A program made the translations under genes and the position numbers. From NCBI RefSeq assembly GCF_029258205.1, contig NZ_JARHZJ010000026.1:1-64000 (forward strand): a DNA stretch of 64,000 bases. The letters are read 5' to 3'. The notes beneath the pieces were generated by a model that saw nothing but the letters and a program-made list of their open reading frames with translations, was not told where the DNA came from and searched no databases. Below, piece after piece: positions 10,730 through 19,772 of this stretch; within the stretch, counting starts at the first letter, position 1; each line of letters begins with the position of its first letter. The stretch comes from Clostridium sp. (lineage in GTDB: Bacteria; Bacillota; Clostridia; Clostridiales; Clostridiaceae).

Positions 10730-13081
10730 ATGGAAAGAATAGAGTTACTAGCACCGGCAGGAAGCATGGAAAGTTTAATTGCTGCCATAAATAAAGGTGC
10801 TGATGCTATATATTTAGGAGGAAGCAAGTTTTCAGCAAGAGCTTATGCTTCTAACTTTGATAATGAAACAATGGAAAAAGCTGTGGATTATGCTCATACT
10901 TATGGGGTTAAGGTTTATGTCACAGTAAATACTTTAATTAAGGAAAATGAGTTTCAAGAAGCGGTAGATTACATAGGTGTTTTATATAAAATGGGAGTTG
11001 ATGCTTTAATAATCCAAGATGTAGGATTAGCTAAAAGAATAAGAGAAGTATATCAAGATTTTGAATTGCATGCTTCAACTCAAATGAGCATACATAATGG
11101 AGAAGGAGCACTTTTCTTTAGAGAAAATGGATTTTTTAGAATTGTTTTATCAAGAGAACTTACTTTAGATGAAATTAAATATATTTCAAAAGACTTAGGA
11201 ATAGAAACTGAGATATTTGTTCATGGTGCCTTATGTGTTTGTTATTCAGGACAATGTTTAATGAGTAGCTTAATAGGTGGAAGAAGTGGTAATAGAGGAA
11301 GATGTGCTCAAAGTTGTAGACTTCCATATACATTAATTAGAGAAAAGGATAAGAAGGAGACTAAAGGATTCCTTTTAAGCCCTAAGGATATTTGTACTAT
11401 TGAAAATGTAGAAGACTTAATAAAGACAGAAACTAGATCTTTAAAAGTTGAAGGAAGAATGAAGAGACCTGAATATGTTGCTGGAGTTATAGAATCTTAT
11501 AGAGAAGCTATAGATAATTCTTATAGAAATATTAAAAAGTCTCAAGAAGGAAATAAACTTAAACTTAAAAAGTTATTTAATAGAGAAGGTTTTTCTACAG
11601 CATACATGTATAAAAATGTTGGAAAAGATATGATGGCTTTTAAAACTCCAAGAAATACAGGAATTTTGCTTGGAGAAGTTTTAAAAAATGGAGAAGTAAT
11701 CTTAGTAGATGATCTTTCATTAAAAGATGGAATAAGAACTAATGATGATGGATTTACTGTAAGCAAAATACTTATTGGAAATCAAGAAGTTAATGAAGCT
11801 AAAAAGGGTGATAAGGTAAAAATATTTCCTAAAAAATATAAAGCTAATGATAAGCTTTATAAAACCTCAGATACTAAGCTTTTAAATGAATTAAAGGTTG
11901 CTTATGAAAATCCATATGAAAGAAAAATAAAATTAAAGGCTTATATGAAATTTAAGGTTAATGAACCTATGGAACTTACTGTGGAGTACAATGGAAATTA
12001 CTTCACAAAGATTGGTGATATGGTTCAAGTTGCAGTAAATAGACCTATGGATAAGGAAAAAGTTGAAAAGAACTTAAAGAAATCTGGAGATATTCCTTAT
12101 GAAATAAGTGAAATAGAATATGTAACTTTTGAGGATGGTTTTGCAGCCGTTTCTTCTATAAATAATTTAAGAAGAGAAGTTTTAGAAGAGATAAGAAATT
12201 CTGAGATTAAAAAATACAAAAGAATTATAGAAAAACAGAATAATATGGAACTTAATGAAAAGAATGGTGAAATGCCAGAAGTTTTAGTTGTTGTAAATAC
12301 TAAGGAACAATTAAAAGCTTCAATAGAGTGTGGAGTTAAAGATATTGCTTTAGATATATTTGGAAAGAATCAAAGTCAACTTAATAAAAATGCTTTAAAA
12401 GAATTCAAAGATGAGGGAATTAATCTTTATATAAAAGCACCTACAATAATAAAAGAAGAGTTTGAAACAATAAGTAATATAATAGAGGAGAATCTTAGTT
12501 TAATAAAAGGTTTAGTTACAGCTAATACCGGAATAATAAATAGATTTAAGGATAAAACAAATATTATAGGTGATTATAAACTTAACATATTTAATGCTTA
12601 TGGTATGAAGTTTTATAATGAACATATTATGGGAAGCTGTTTAAGTTTAGAATTAAATAAAAAAGAGTTAAATAAAATGCTTAAGAAGTATTCTAAAGGA
12701 GCTCAAATGTTTGTTTATGGAAGACCAGAGGTTATGGTTAGTGAATACTGTCCAATAGGAAGTACCTTTGGTGGAAAATGTACTTCAAAAAATTGTGATA
12801 ATCAATGTGTAAGTAGTACATTTACTTTAAGAGATAGAATGAATCAAGATTTTGTTATAAGAACTGATATATTCTGTAGATCACACATATACAATACAGT
12901 ACCTGTTAACTTAATTCAGGAATTTGATGAAATAAAATCTTTAGGAGTAAATTCTTTTAGATTGGACTTTGTAGATGAAAATTATGAAGAGGTTAGACAG
13001 GTTATTGAAGCTTTAAATAAAAAAGAAGCTTTAAAATTAAAGGATTATACTAAAGGTCACTTTAAAAGAGGCGTTGAGTAA
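10730..13081 (+). CDS. U32 family peptidase (with C-terminal DUF3656-like region)
   Basis: MERIELLAPAGSMESLIAAINKGADAIYLGG; EIFVHGALCVCYSGQCLMSSLIGGRSGNRGRCAQSCRLPY; ATG at 10730 preferred over 10721 from SD spacing. Confidence 0.93.
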   Translation: MERIELLAPAGSMESLIAAINKGADAIYLGGSKFSARAYASNFDNETMEKAVDYAHTYGVKVYVTVNTLIKENEFQEAVDYIGVLYKMGVDALIIQDVGLAKRIREVYQDFELHASTQMSIHNGEGALFFRENGFFRIVLSRELTLDEIKYISKDLGIETEIFVHGALCVCYSGQCLMSSLIGGRSGNRGRCAQSCRLPYTLIREKDKKETKGFLLSPKDICTIENVEDLIKTETRSLKVEGRMKRPEYVAGVIESYREAIDNSYRNIKKSQEGNKLKLKKLFNREGFSTAYMYKNVGKDMMAFKTPRNTGILLGEVLKNGEVILVDDLSLKDGIRTNDDGFTVSKILIGNQEVNEAKKGDKVKIFPKKYKANDKLYKTSDTKLLNELKVAYENPYERKIKLKAYMKFKVNEPMELTVEYNGNYFTKIGDMVQVAVNRPMDKEKVEKNLKKSGDIPYEISEIEYVTFEDGFAAVSSINNLRREVLEEIRNSEIKKYKRIIEKQNNMELNEKNGEMPEVLVVVNTKEQLKASIECGVKDIALDIFGKNQSQLNKNALKEFKDEGINLYIKAPTIIKEEFETISNIIEENLSLIKGLVTANTGIINRFKDKTNIIGDYKLNIFNAYGMKFYNEHIMGSCLSLELNKKELNKMLKKYSKGAQMFVYGRPEVMVSEYCPIGSTFGGKCTSKNCDNQCVSSTFTLRDRMNQDFVIRTDIFCRSHIYNTVPVNLIQEFDEIKSLGVNSFRLDFVDENYEEVRQVIEALNKKEALKLKDYTKGHFKRGVE

Positions 13082-13094
13082 AGGGGATTAAAGT

Positions 13095-15455
13095 ATGAAT
13101 GATAGAGTTTTAAGAGTTTTAGAATTTAATAAAATTAAAGAATTGGTTAAAGGATATGCCATCACAAAATCAGCTAAAGAGATGGTTTTAGATCTTAAAC
13201 CGTATGATTCTGTTTATGATGTAAAAGAACATTTGGAAGAAACAAAAGAAGCTTTAGATATTTTAATGAGAAAAGGAAACCCTCCTTTTGAAGGGCTTTA
13301 TGATGTTAAAGAAGCTATAACAAGAGCTGAAAAAGGAGGAGTTTTAAGTATAGAAGGCCTACTTAGAATAGGAAATATGTTATCTGTAACAAGAAAACTA
13401 TCTGATTTTTTAGCTAGAAAAGAAGAGGAAGAAGAACATAGAATTCTAGAAGGAATGAAAGATGGACTTATAGTACTTAGAGGTGTAGAAAGTGCTATAT
13501 CAAAGGCCATAGTAAGTGAAGAAGAAATTGCAGATTCTGCAAGTGATAAACTTTATAGCATAAGAAGAAGCTTAAAGGAAAAGAATTCATCTATAAGAGA
13601 TAAAGTTAATGCCATAGTAAGAAGTAATGCTCAATATCTTCAAGATTCCTTATACACAGTTAGAGGAGATAGATATGTTATTCCTGTAAAAGCTGAATAT
13701 AAATCTCAAGTCCCAGGACTTGTTCATGATCAAAGTTCAACAGGGGCTACACTTTTTATAGAACCGACGGCTTTAGTAAATTTAAATAATGAAATAAAAG
13801 AGCTTATGCTAAAAGAAAGAGCTGAGATTGAGAGAATATTAGCAGAATTATCAGCTTTAGTATATAAAAATATTGATGTTATAAAAGTTAACTTTAATAT
13901 AATAGTTGAATTAGATTTTATATTTGCAAAGGCTAAATACGGAAGTGATTTAGGTGGAACAATGCCTATAGTAAATGAACAAGGAATAATAGATTTAATG
14001 GATGCTAGACATCCACTAATTCCTAAAGATAAAGTTGTTTCTTCTGATATTTATTTAGGAAGAGAATTTTCAACATTGCTTATAACAGGACCAAATACTG
14101 GTGGTAAGACTGTAACATTAAAGACCACAGGTCTTATTGAACTTATGGGATTAAGTGGACTTTTAATACCAGCAAGTGAAAATTCAAGTATAAGTTTCTT
14201 TGAAGAAATATTTGCAGATATAGGAGATGAGCAAAGTATAGAGCAAAGCTTATCAACTTTCTCTTCTCATATGACTAATATAGTAGGAATAATGGAAAAA
14301 GCAAATAATAAGAGTTTTGTGCTTTTTGACGAGCTTGGAGCTGGGACAGATCCTACAGAAGGAGCAGCACTTGCTATTTCAATACTAGAAAACCTAAGAG
14401 CTAGAGGATGCAAAATAATGTCTACAACTCACTATAGTGAATTAAAAGCATATGCATTAAAGACTGAAAATGTTGAGAATGCTTCTGTTGAGTTTAACGT
14501 TGAAACATTAAGACCAACTTATAGACTTTTAATAGGAGTTCCAGGTAAATCAAATGCTTTTGAAATTTCAAGAAGATTAGGACTTAAAGATGATGTCATA
14601 GAAGAAGCTAAAAAGGTTATTTCTACTGAATCACTTCAATTTGAAGATTTAATACAATCACTTCAAGAAAAGAGTATAAAAGCAGAAAATGATGCTAGGG
14701 AAGCTGCTATATTAAGAAATGATGCAGAAAAATATAAGAATAGATATAAAGAAAAATTTGAAAGAATTGAAAAAGTGAGAGATAATGTTTATGCAGATGC
14801 TAGAAGAGAAGCAAAGCAAATTCTAGATTCAGCTAAGGAAGAGGCTGATTCTATACTTAAAAATATGAGAGACTTAGAAAGAATGGGTATATCTAGTGAT
14901 GCAAGAAGAATGCTTGAGGTTGAAAGAGGAAAACTTAGAGATAAGATAAGTGATGCAGAAGCTAGACTTCAAAAGAAAAAAGAAGAGAAAAAGGGAGAGG
15001 AACTTAAAAAACTTGAGGTTGGAATGGAGGCTTTATTACCTTCAATAAACCAAAAGGTTATAGTTCTTTCTAAGCCAGATAATAAAGGTGAAGTTCAAGT
15101 TCAAGCTGGAATTATGAAAATAAATGTTAAAGCTAAGGATTTAAGAGTAGCCAAGGAAACTAAAGAAGAAAAGAAAATTAAGAAGAGAGAAGCAAGATTA
15201 AATTTAAGACAGGTAGATTCATCAATAGATTTAAGAGGTATGGATTCAGAAGAAGCTTGTTATACCGCAGATAAGTATTTAGATGATGCTTATGTTGCAG
15301 GAAGAGGAGAAGTAACTCTAGTTCATGGAAAAGGTACTGGAGTTTTAAGAAAAGCTATAAATGAAATGCTTAAAAAACATCCACATGTAAAATCTCACAG
15401 ATTAGGTGAGTATGGAGAGGGTGGAACAGGAGTTACTGTTGTAATATTAAAATAA
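13095..15455 (+). CDS. mutS2: Endonuclease MutS2
   Basis: LLITGPNTGGKTVTLKTTGLIELMG, LFDELGAGTDPTEGAALA, C-terminal Smr domain DLRGMDSEEA..LVHGKGTGVLR. Confidence 0.97.
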   Translation: MNDRVLRVLEFNKIKELVKGYAITKSAKEMVLDLKPYDSVYDVKEHLEETKEALDILMRKGNPPFEGLYDVKEAITRAEKGGVLSIEGLLRIGNMLSVTRKLSDFLARKEEEEEHRILEGMKDGLIVLRGVESAISKAIVSEEEIADSASDKLYSIRRSLKEKNSSIRDKVNAIVRSNAQYLQDSLYTVRGDRYVIPVKAEYKSQVPGLVHDQSSTGATLFIEPTALVNLNNEIKELMLKERAEIERILAELSALVYKNIDVIKVNFNIIVELDFIFAKAKYGSDLGGTMPIVNEQGIIDLMDARHPLIPKDKVVSSDIYLGREFSTLLITGPNTGGKTVTLKTTGLIELMGLSGLLIPASENSSISFFEEIFADIGDEQSIEQSLSTFSSHMTNIVGIMEKANNKSFVLFDELGAGTDPTEGAALAISILENLRARGCKIMSTTHYSELKAYALKTENVENASVEFNVETLRPTYRLLIGVPGKSNAFEISRRLGLKDDVIEEAKKVISTESLQFEDLIQSLQEKSIKAENDAREAAILRNDAEKYKNRYKEKFERIEKVRDNVYADARREAKQILDSAKEEADSILKNMRDLERMGISSDARRMLEVERGKLRDKISDAEARLQKKKEEKKGEELKKLEVGMEALLPSINQKVIVLSKPDNKGEVQVQAGIMKINVKAKDLRVAKETKEEKKIKKREARLNLRQVDSSIDLRGMDSEEACYTADKYLDDAYVAGRGEVTLVHGKGTGVLRKAINEMLKKHPHVKSHRLGEYGEGGTGVTVVILK

Positions 15456-15715
15456 ATTTTTGATATTATAATATGACTTAACTTAGAGTTTGATTTATAA
15501 AAATTTAATTTAATGATAAGATCAATAATAATTTAAAACGTAAAATAGTATGAGTTCATCTAAATTTTTATTAATAGGTTTAAATAAACTAAATCTTATA
15601 AAGAATTTTAGATGGACTCTTTTTATATACAATTTATTAAAAAAAGCATTGGAATATTTATGATATAATCAATTTGAAGTTTGAAAATTATGTAAAATTG
15701 GTTGGGGGTTGTTAG

Positions 15716-17896
15716 GTGAAAGTAAAAAAGAGAAATAAAAAAATTAAAATTGATAAAGATAGAATGATATCTTTTTTATTGGCAATAGTAATATTATTTT
15801 TAGTTCTAGTAGGTAGATTACTTTACATAGTTATATTTAGATCAAAAGATTATAAGGCTATGGCAGAGGAACAATGGATTAATGAAATACAAATAGATGC
15901 TAGAAGAGGACGGATTCTAGATAGAAATAATAGAGAGCTAGCAGTTACTGCAAACGTATTTAGAGTAGATTTAGATTTAATAACTTTAAGAAAATATATT
16001 GATAAGAAAGATACTGATAGTATCCAAATAGCAAAATTATTAGCAGAAGCCTTACAGATGGATGAAGAAAAGGTTTTATCAAGAATAGAACTTACATATC
16101 CATCAGGAAATCCAGCAAACTCTGCTACCTTAATAAGAAGAATAGAAAAGGAAAAAGCTGATAAGGTTAAGGCGTTAGATATAAAGGGTGTAATAGTATC
16201 AGAGGACACTAAAAGGTACTATCCTAATGAAGATTTTCTTTCTCATACTTTAGGAACAACTAATGCAGATGGAGAAGGATTAAGTGGATTAGAACTTTAC
16301 TATAATGAAGAACTTATGGGTATTCCAGGAGTAAGAGTTAGTGAAGTTTCTGGAAATAGCGCTTCAAATCCTTATTCTGAAGTAAGTTTTACTCCACCTG
16401 TAGATGGAAAGGATATTACTTTGACAATAGATGAGAATATACAATACTTTGTTGAAAAAGTAGCCGAGGAGGCATTAAAAAAACATAAGGCAGACTCCGT
16501 AAGTATTGCAGTTATGAATCCTAATAATGGAGAAATTTTAGGAATTGTAAATAAACCAGGATTTAATCCTAATAATCCTTATGAAGGTAGTGAAGCATTT
16601 AATGGAGAAAATGAATCAGCAAAACTTCAGAATATGTGGAGAAATAAAATTGTTTCAGATTCCTTTGAGCCAGGTTCAATATTTAAAATAATAACTTCTA
16701 TAGCAGCAATAGAGGAAAATATAGCAGGAAAAGATGAAGTTTATTATTGTAATGGTAGTTTAAATGTATCAGGAAGAAATATAAAGTGTTGGAAACCTGG
16801 TGGACATGGAGTACAAAATTTTAATCAAACATTAGAAAATTCATGTAATGTTGCTTTCATGGAAATGGGGACAAAATTAGGAGCAGAAAAGTTAAATGAA
16901 TATATTAAACTTTTTGGATTTGGAACTCAATCAGGAGTAGATTTACCTGGAGAAGCTACAGGAATAGTTAAAAATTTAGAAGATATAAGTGCTGTAGATT
17001 TAGCAACTATATCATTTGGACAAACTAATACAATAAATGGTATTCAGTTTATGACAGCCCTAAATGCGGTTGCAAATGGAGGAGATTTAATTCAACCTCA
17101 TATTATGAAAGAATTAGGTCATAAGGATGATAATGGTACAAAAATTATAGATGAAGTTTTTGTGCCTAAAATACAAGAAAATATAGTGGATGCAAAAAGT
17201 ACTATGAGAGTTAAAGAGGCTTTAGAATCTACTGTTTCTAAGGGATCTTCAAAGGATGCTGGTATTGAAGGTATAAAAGTAGCTGGAAAAACTGGTACAG
17301 CAGAAAAGGTAGATACTGAAACAGGGACTTATGGAGCTGGGTATATAGCATCTTTTGCTGGATTTGCACCATATGATAATCCAAAAGTATCTTTAATAGT
17401 AATAATAGATAATCCTAAAAATGGAGAGCATTTTGGAGGAATTGTTGCAGCACCTTTTGCAGGAGAATTATTTAATAATATATTTAATTATATTTCATTA
17501 AATGAAGGTCAGTTAGAGATTGAGGAAGAAAGTGTAATAATCCCAGATTTAAGGGGAGATAGATTAACTAGTGCTGAGAAAAGTTTAAATGACTTAGGAG
17601 TTAATTGTGTAATTGAGGGAGATGGAACTTTCATTACTTCAATTAAGCCTATGCCAGGATATAAAGTTAAAAAGGGAGATAGTATAACTTTATATGCTGG
17701 AAGTAGATTTGATAGAAATGAAAAGGAAATAGTAATACCAGATTTTAGAAAATTAAACAAGAAAAAGGCAGAAGAAATTTTAAAATCATTAGACTTAATT
17801 GGTGAATTTGAAGGAGAAGGTAAAATAAAAGAACAGAGCATAAGTGCAGGGGAAATAATAAAAGGTGGAAATAAGATTAAGTTTAAATTAGAATGA
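15716..17896 (+). CDS. Class B penicillin-binding protein (SpoVD/FtsI-like) with PASTA repeats
   Basis: N-terminal TM, FEPGSIFKIITS, SCN (NSCNVAF), KTGTAE; two C-terminal PASTA-like domains; GTG start. Confidence 0.92.
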   Translation: MKVKKRNKKIKIDKDRMISFLLAIVILFLVLVGRLLYIVIFRSKDYKAMAEEQWINEIQIDARRGRILDRNNRELAVTANVFRVDLDLITLRKYIDKKDTDSIQIAKLLAEALQMDEEKVLSRIELTYPSGNPANSATLIRRIEKEKADKVKALDIKGVIVSEDTKRYYPNEDFLSHTLGTTNADGEGLSGLELYYNEELMGIPGVRVSEVSGNSASNPYSEVSFTPPVDGKDITLTIDENIQYFVEKVAEEALKKHKADSVSIAVMNPNNGEILGIVNKPGFNPNNPYEGSEAFNGENESAKLQNMWRNKIVSDSFEPGSIFKIITSIAAIEENIAGKDEVYYCNGSLNVSGRNIKCWKPGGHGVQNFNQTLENSCNVAFMEMGTKLGAEKLNEYIKLFGFGTQSGVDLPGEATGIVKNLEDISAVDLATISFGQTNTINGIQFMTALNAVANGGDLIQPHIMKELGHKDDNGTKIIDEVFVPKIQENIVDAKSTMRVKEALESTVSKGSSKDAGIEGIKVAGKTGTAEKVDTETGTYGAGYIASFAGFAPYDNPKVSLIVIIDNPKNGEHFGGIVAAPFAGELFNNIFNYISLNEGQLEIEEESVIIPDLRGDRLTSAEKSLNDLGVNCVIEGDGTFITSIKPMPGYKVKKGDSITLYAGSRFDRNEKEIVIPDFRKLNKKKAEEILKSLDLIGEFEGEGKIKEQSISAGEIIKGGNKIKFKLE

Positions 17897-17911
17897 TAAA
17901 ATTTTATAAAT

Positions 17912-18003
17912 AAAGAGTTGTATCAAATAATTTATAATAAAGATTATAAACTTATTAATGTTTATAATCTTTATTATTAACTTTTTGATATAACTCTTTT
18001 TCT
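17912..18003 (+). terminator. Long (88 nt) two-part hairpin, probable terminator after PBP
   Basis: AAAGAGTTGTATCAAA/TTTGATATAACTCTTT (one G.U) enclosing TAATAAAGATTATAAAC/GTTTATAATCTTTATTA; followed by T-rich tract. Confidence 0.7.
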
Positions 18004-18135
18004 TTCTAAGATAAATACTTTTTTTATAAAGTTTTAAGGATTATAATAAAATAGAATTTTGTTAATAAATAATGGATAATTTTTCATAAAACTAATATTC
18101 AAATTGTTTTAATAAGTTTTAGGGAGGATAAATTT

Positions 18136-18579
18136 GTGGTTTTAATTAGTGGATGTTTATGTGGAGTTAATTGTAAATACAATGGTGAAAGTAATTTAAA
18201 TGAAAATATATTAAAGCTACTTAAAGAAGGGAAAGCAGTGATTGCATGTCCAGAACAATTAGGAGGATTAAAAACTCCAAGAATACCAAGTGAAATTGTA
18301 GGAGGAACAGGAAAAGATGTTCTAAAGGGAAAGGCAAAAGTGCTTGGCAAAGATGGAACTGATGTTACAAAAGAATTTATTAAAGGAGCTTATGAAACTT
18401 TAAATATTGCAAAAAACATAAATGCAGAATATGTAATTTTAAAAGCTAAAAGTCCCTCTTGTGGTCTTGGAGCTATATATTCAGGAAATTTTAATGGAGA
18501 GAAAAAAGAAGGAAATGGAGTAACTTGTGAACTTCTACTTCAAAATGGATTTAAAGTTAAAACAGAAAATGATTTTTAG
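18136..18579 (+). CDS. DUF523 family protein
   Basis: VLISGCLCGVNCKYNGESN ... CPEQLGGLKTPRIPSEI ... ILKAKSPSCGLGAIYSGNFNG; GTG start. Confidence 0.9.
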   Translation: MVLISGCLCGVNCKYNGESNLNENILKLLKEGKAVIACPEQLGGLKTPRIPSEIVGGTGKDVLKGKAKVLGKDGTDVTKEFIKGAYETLNIAKNINAEYVILKAKSPSCGLGAIYSGNFNGEKKEGNGVTCELLLQNGFKVKTENDF

Positions 18580-18592
18580 GAGGAATGTATAT

Positions 18593-18830
18593 ATGAATAA
18601 GGACATGATAGATGAAGCTAGAGAACTTTATAATGGAAGTTGTAGAGTGTGTAAGGTTTGTAATGGAGTAGCATGTGCAGGTGAAGTCCCAGGAATGGGA
18701 GGGAAAGGAACAGGAGATTATTTTATAATAAATTTCTTTAAAAAGTGAATTAAAATCAGTCATGGTATTAACAGGATGTAACTCAATAGAAAACATAGAT
18801 AATAGAATTATTTATAAAGGAGAGAATTAA
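18593..18830 (+). pseudogene. Internal-deletion remnant of an FMN-dependent alpha-hydroxy-acid dehydrogenase family gene
   Basis: ATG at 18593 gives MNKDMIDEARELYNGSCRVCKVCNGVACAGEVPGMGGKGTGDYF, then stop; +1 frame continues ELKSVMVLTGCNSIENIDNRIIYKGEN* which resembles the C-terminus of the same family. Confidence 0.75.
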
Positions 18831-18833
18831 TTT

Positions 18834-19550
18834 ATGAAAGTTTTTGCACATAGAGGATTTAGTGGTAAATATCCAGAAAACACTTTGTTAGCATTTAAGG
18901 AGGCTTTAAAATTAGATATATATGGAATAGAGCTTGATGTTCATAAAAGTAAAGATGGAAAGTTAGTAATAATACATGATGAAGATATAAAAAGAACTTT
19001 TAATGGAAATGGAAAAGTTAAGGATTATACTTTCGAAGAGCTTATAAATTTTGAGTGCAATAAAGAAGGATTTAAAAATAATGATGAGTGTAGAATACTC
19101 TTATTAGAAGATGTATTTAATCTTATAAAAGATAGGGATGTAATTTTAAATATAGAAATTAAAAATGATGTAATAGATTATGAAAATATTGAGAAAGATG
19201 TATTAGACTTAATAAAGGAATATAATTTAGAAAGAAAAATACTTATTTCAAGTTTTAATCATAAGGCCTTAGAGAAAGTTAAAAATTTAGATAAAGATAT
19301 TAAATTAGGAGTACTTTATGAAAAAGAAATTCCAAATATTATTGATATAGCTAAAAATTTAAATGCATATGCAATACATCCTGCTAAATCTCTTGTATCA
19401 GAAGAATTAGTAGAAAAAGCACATAATGAAAATATAAAAGTAAATGTTTATACAGTAAATGAAAAAGAGGATATAGATAAACTAAAAAAATATGGAGTAG
19501 ATGCTATATTCACAGATCATCCTAAAATGGTTTTAGATTATTTGAAATAA
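18834..19550 (+). CDS. Glycerophosphodiester phosphodiesterase
   Basis: MKVFAHRGFSGKYPENTLLAFKEALKLDIYGIELDVHKSKDGKLVIIHD. Confidence 0.96.
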   Translation: MKVFAHRGFSGKYPENTLLAFKEALKLDIYGIELDVHKSKDGKLVIIHDEDIKRTFNGNGKVKDYTFEELINFECNKEGFKNNDECRILLLEDVFNLIKDRDVILNIEIKNDVIDYENIEKDVLDLIKEYNLERKILISSFNHKALEKVKNLDKDIKLGVLYEKEIPNIIDIAKNLNAYAIHPAKSLVSEELVEKAHNENIKVNVYTVNEKEDIDKLKKYGVDAIFTDHPKMVLDYLK

Positions 19551-19586
19551 AAAGTAAAATTTAAAAGTCAATTATTAATACTAAAC

Positions 19587-19640
19587 AATAGACCTTATAA
19601 ATTATTAAATTTCACTAATAATTTATAAGGTCTATTTTAT
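19587..19640 (+). terminator. Perfect 21-bp stem hairpin terminator
   Basis: AATAGACCTTATAAATTATTA (19587-19607) / TAATAATTTATAAGGTCTATT (19616-19636). Confidence 0.8.
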
Positions 19641-19772
19641 AATATTACTTTTTAATATACATTGTTTTGTAAAGATAAAATTAAAAAAGTGAAAAATTTT
19701 TAATATTTATTGTAATAAATATTATGTTGTTTTAATAAATATATATAGGATAATTATAGTTAAGGAGGAAGT

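Noticed and set aside
18746-18748. In-frame TGA in the alpha-hydroxy-acid dehydrogenase remnant, considered as a Sec codon because tRNA-Sec is present
   Set aside because: Downstream in-frame sequence (IKISHGINRM*) is nonsense while the +1 frame gives family-like sequence; this is a deletion/frameshift, not recoding.
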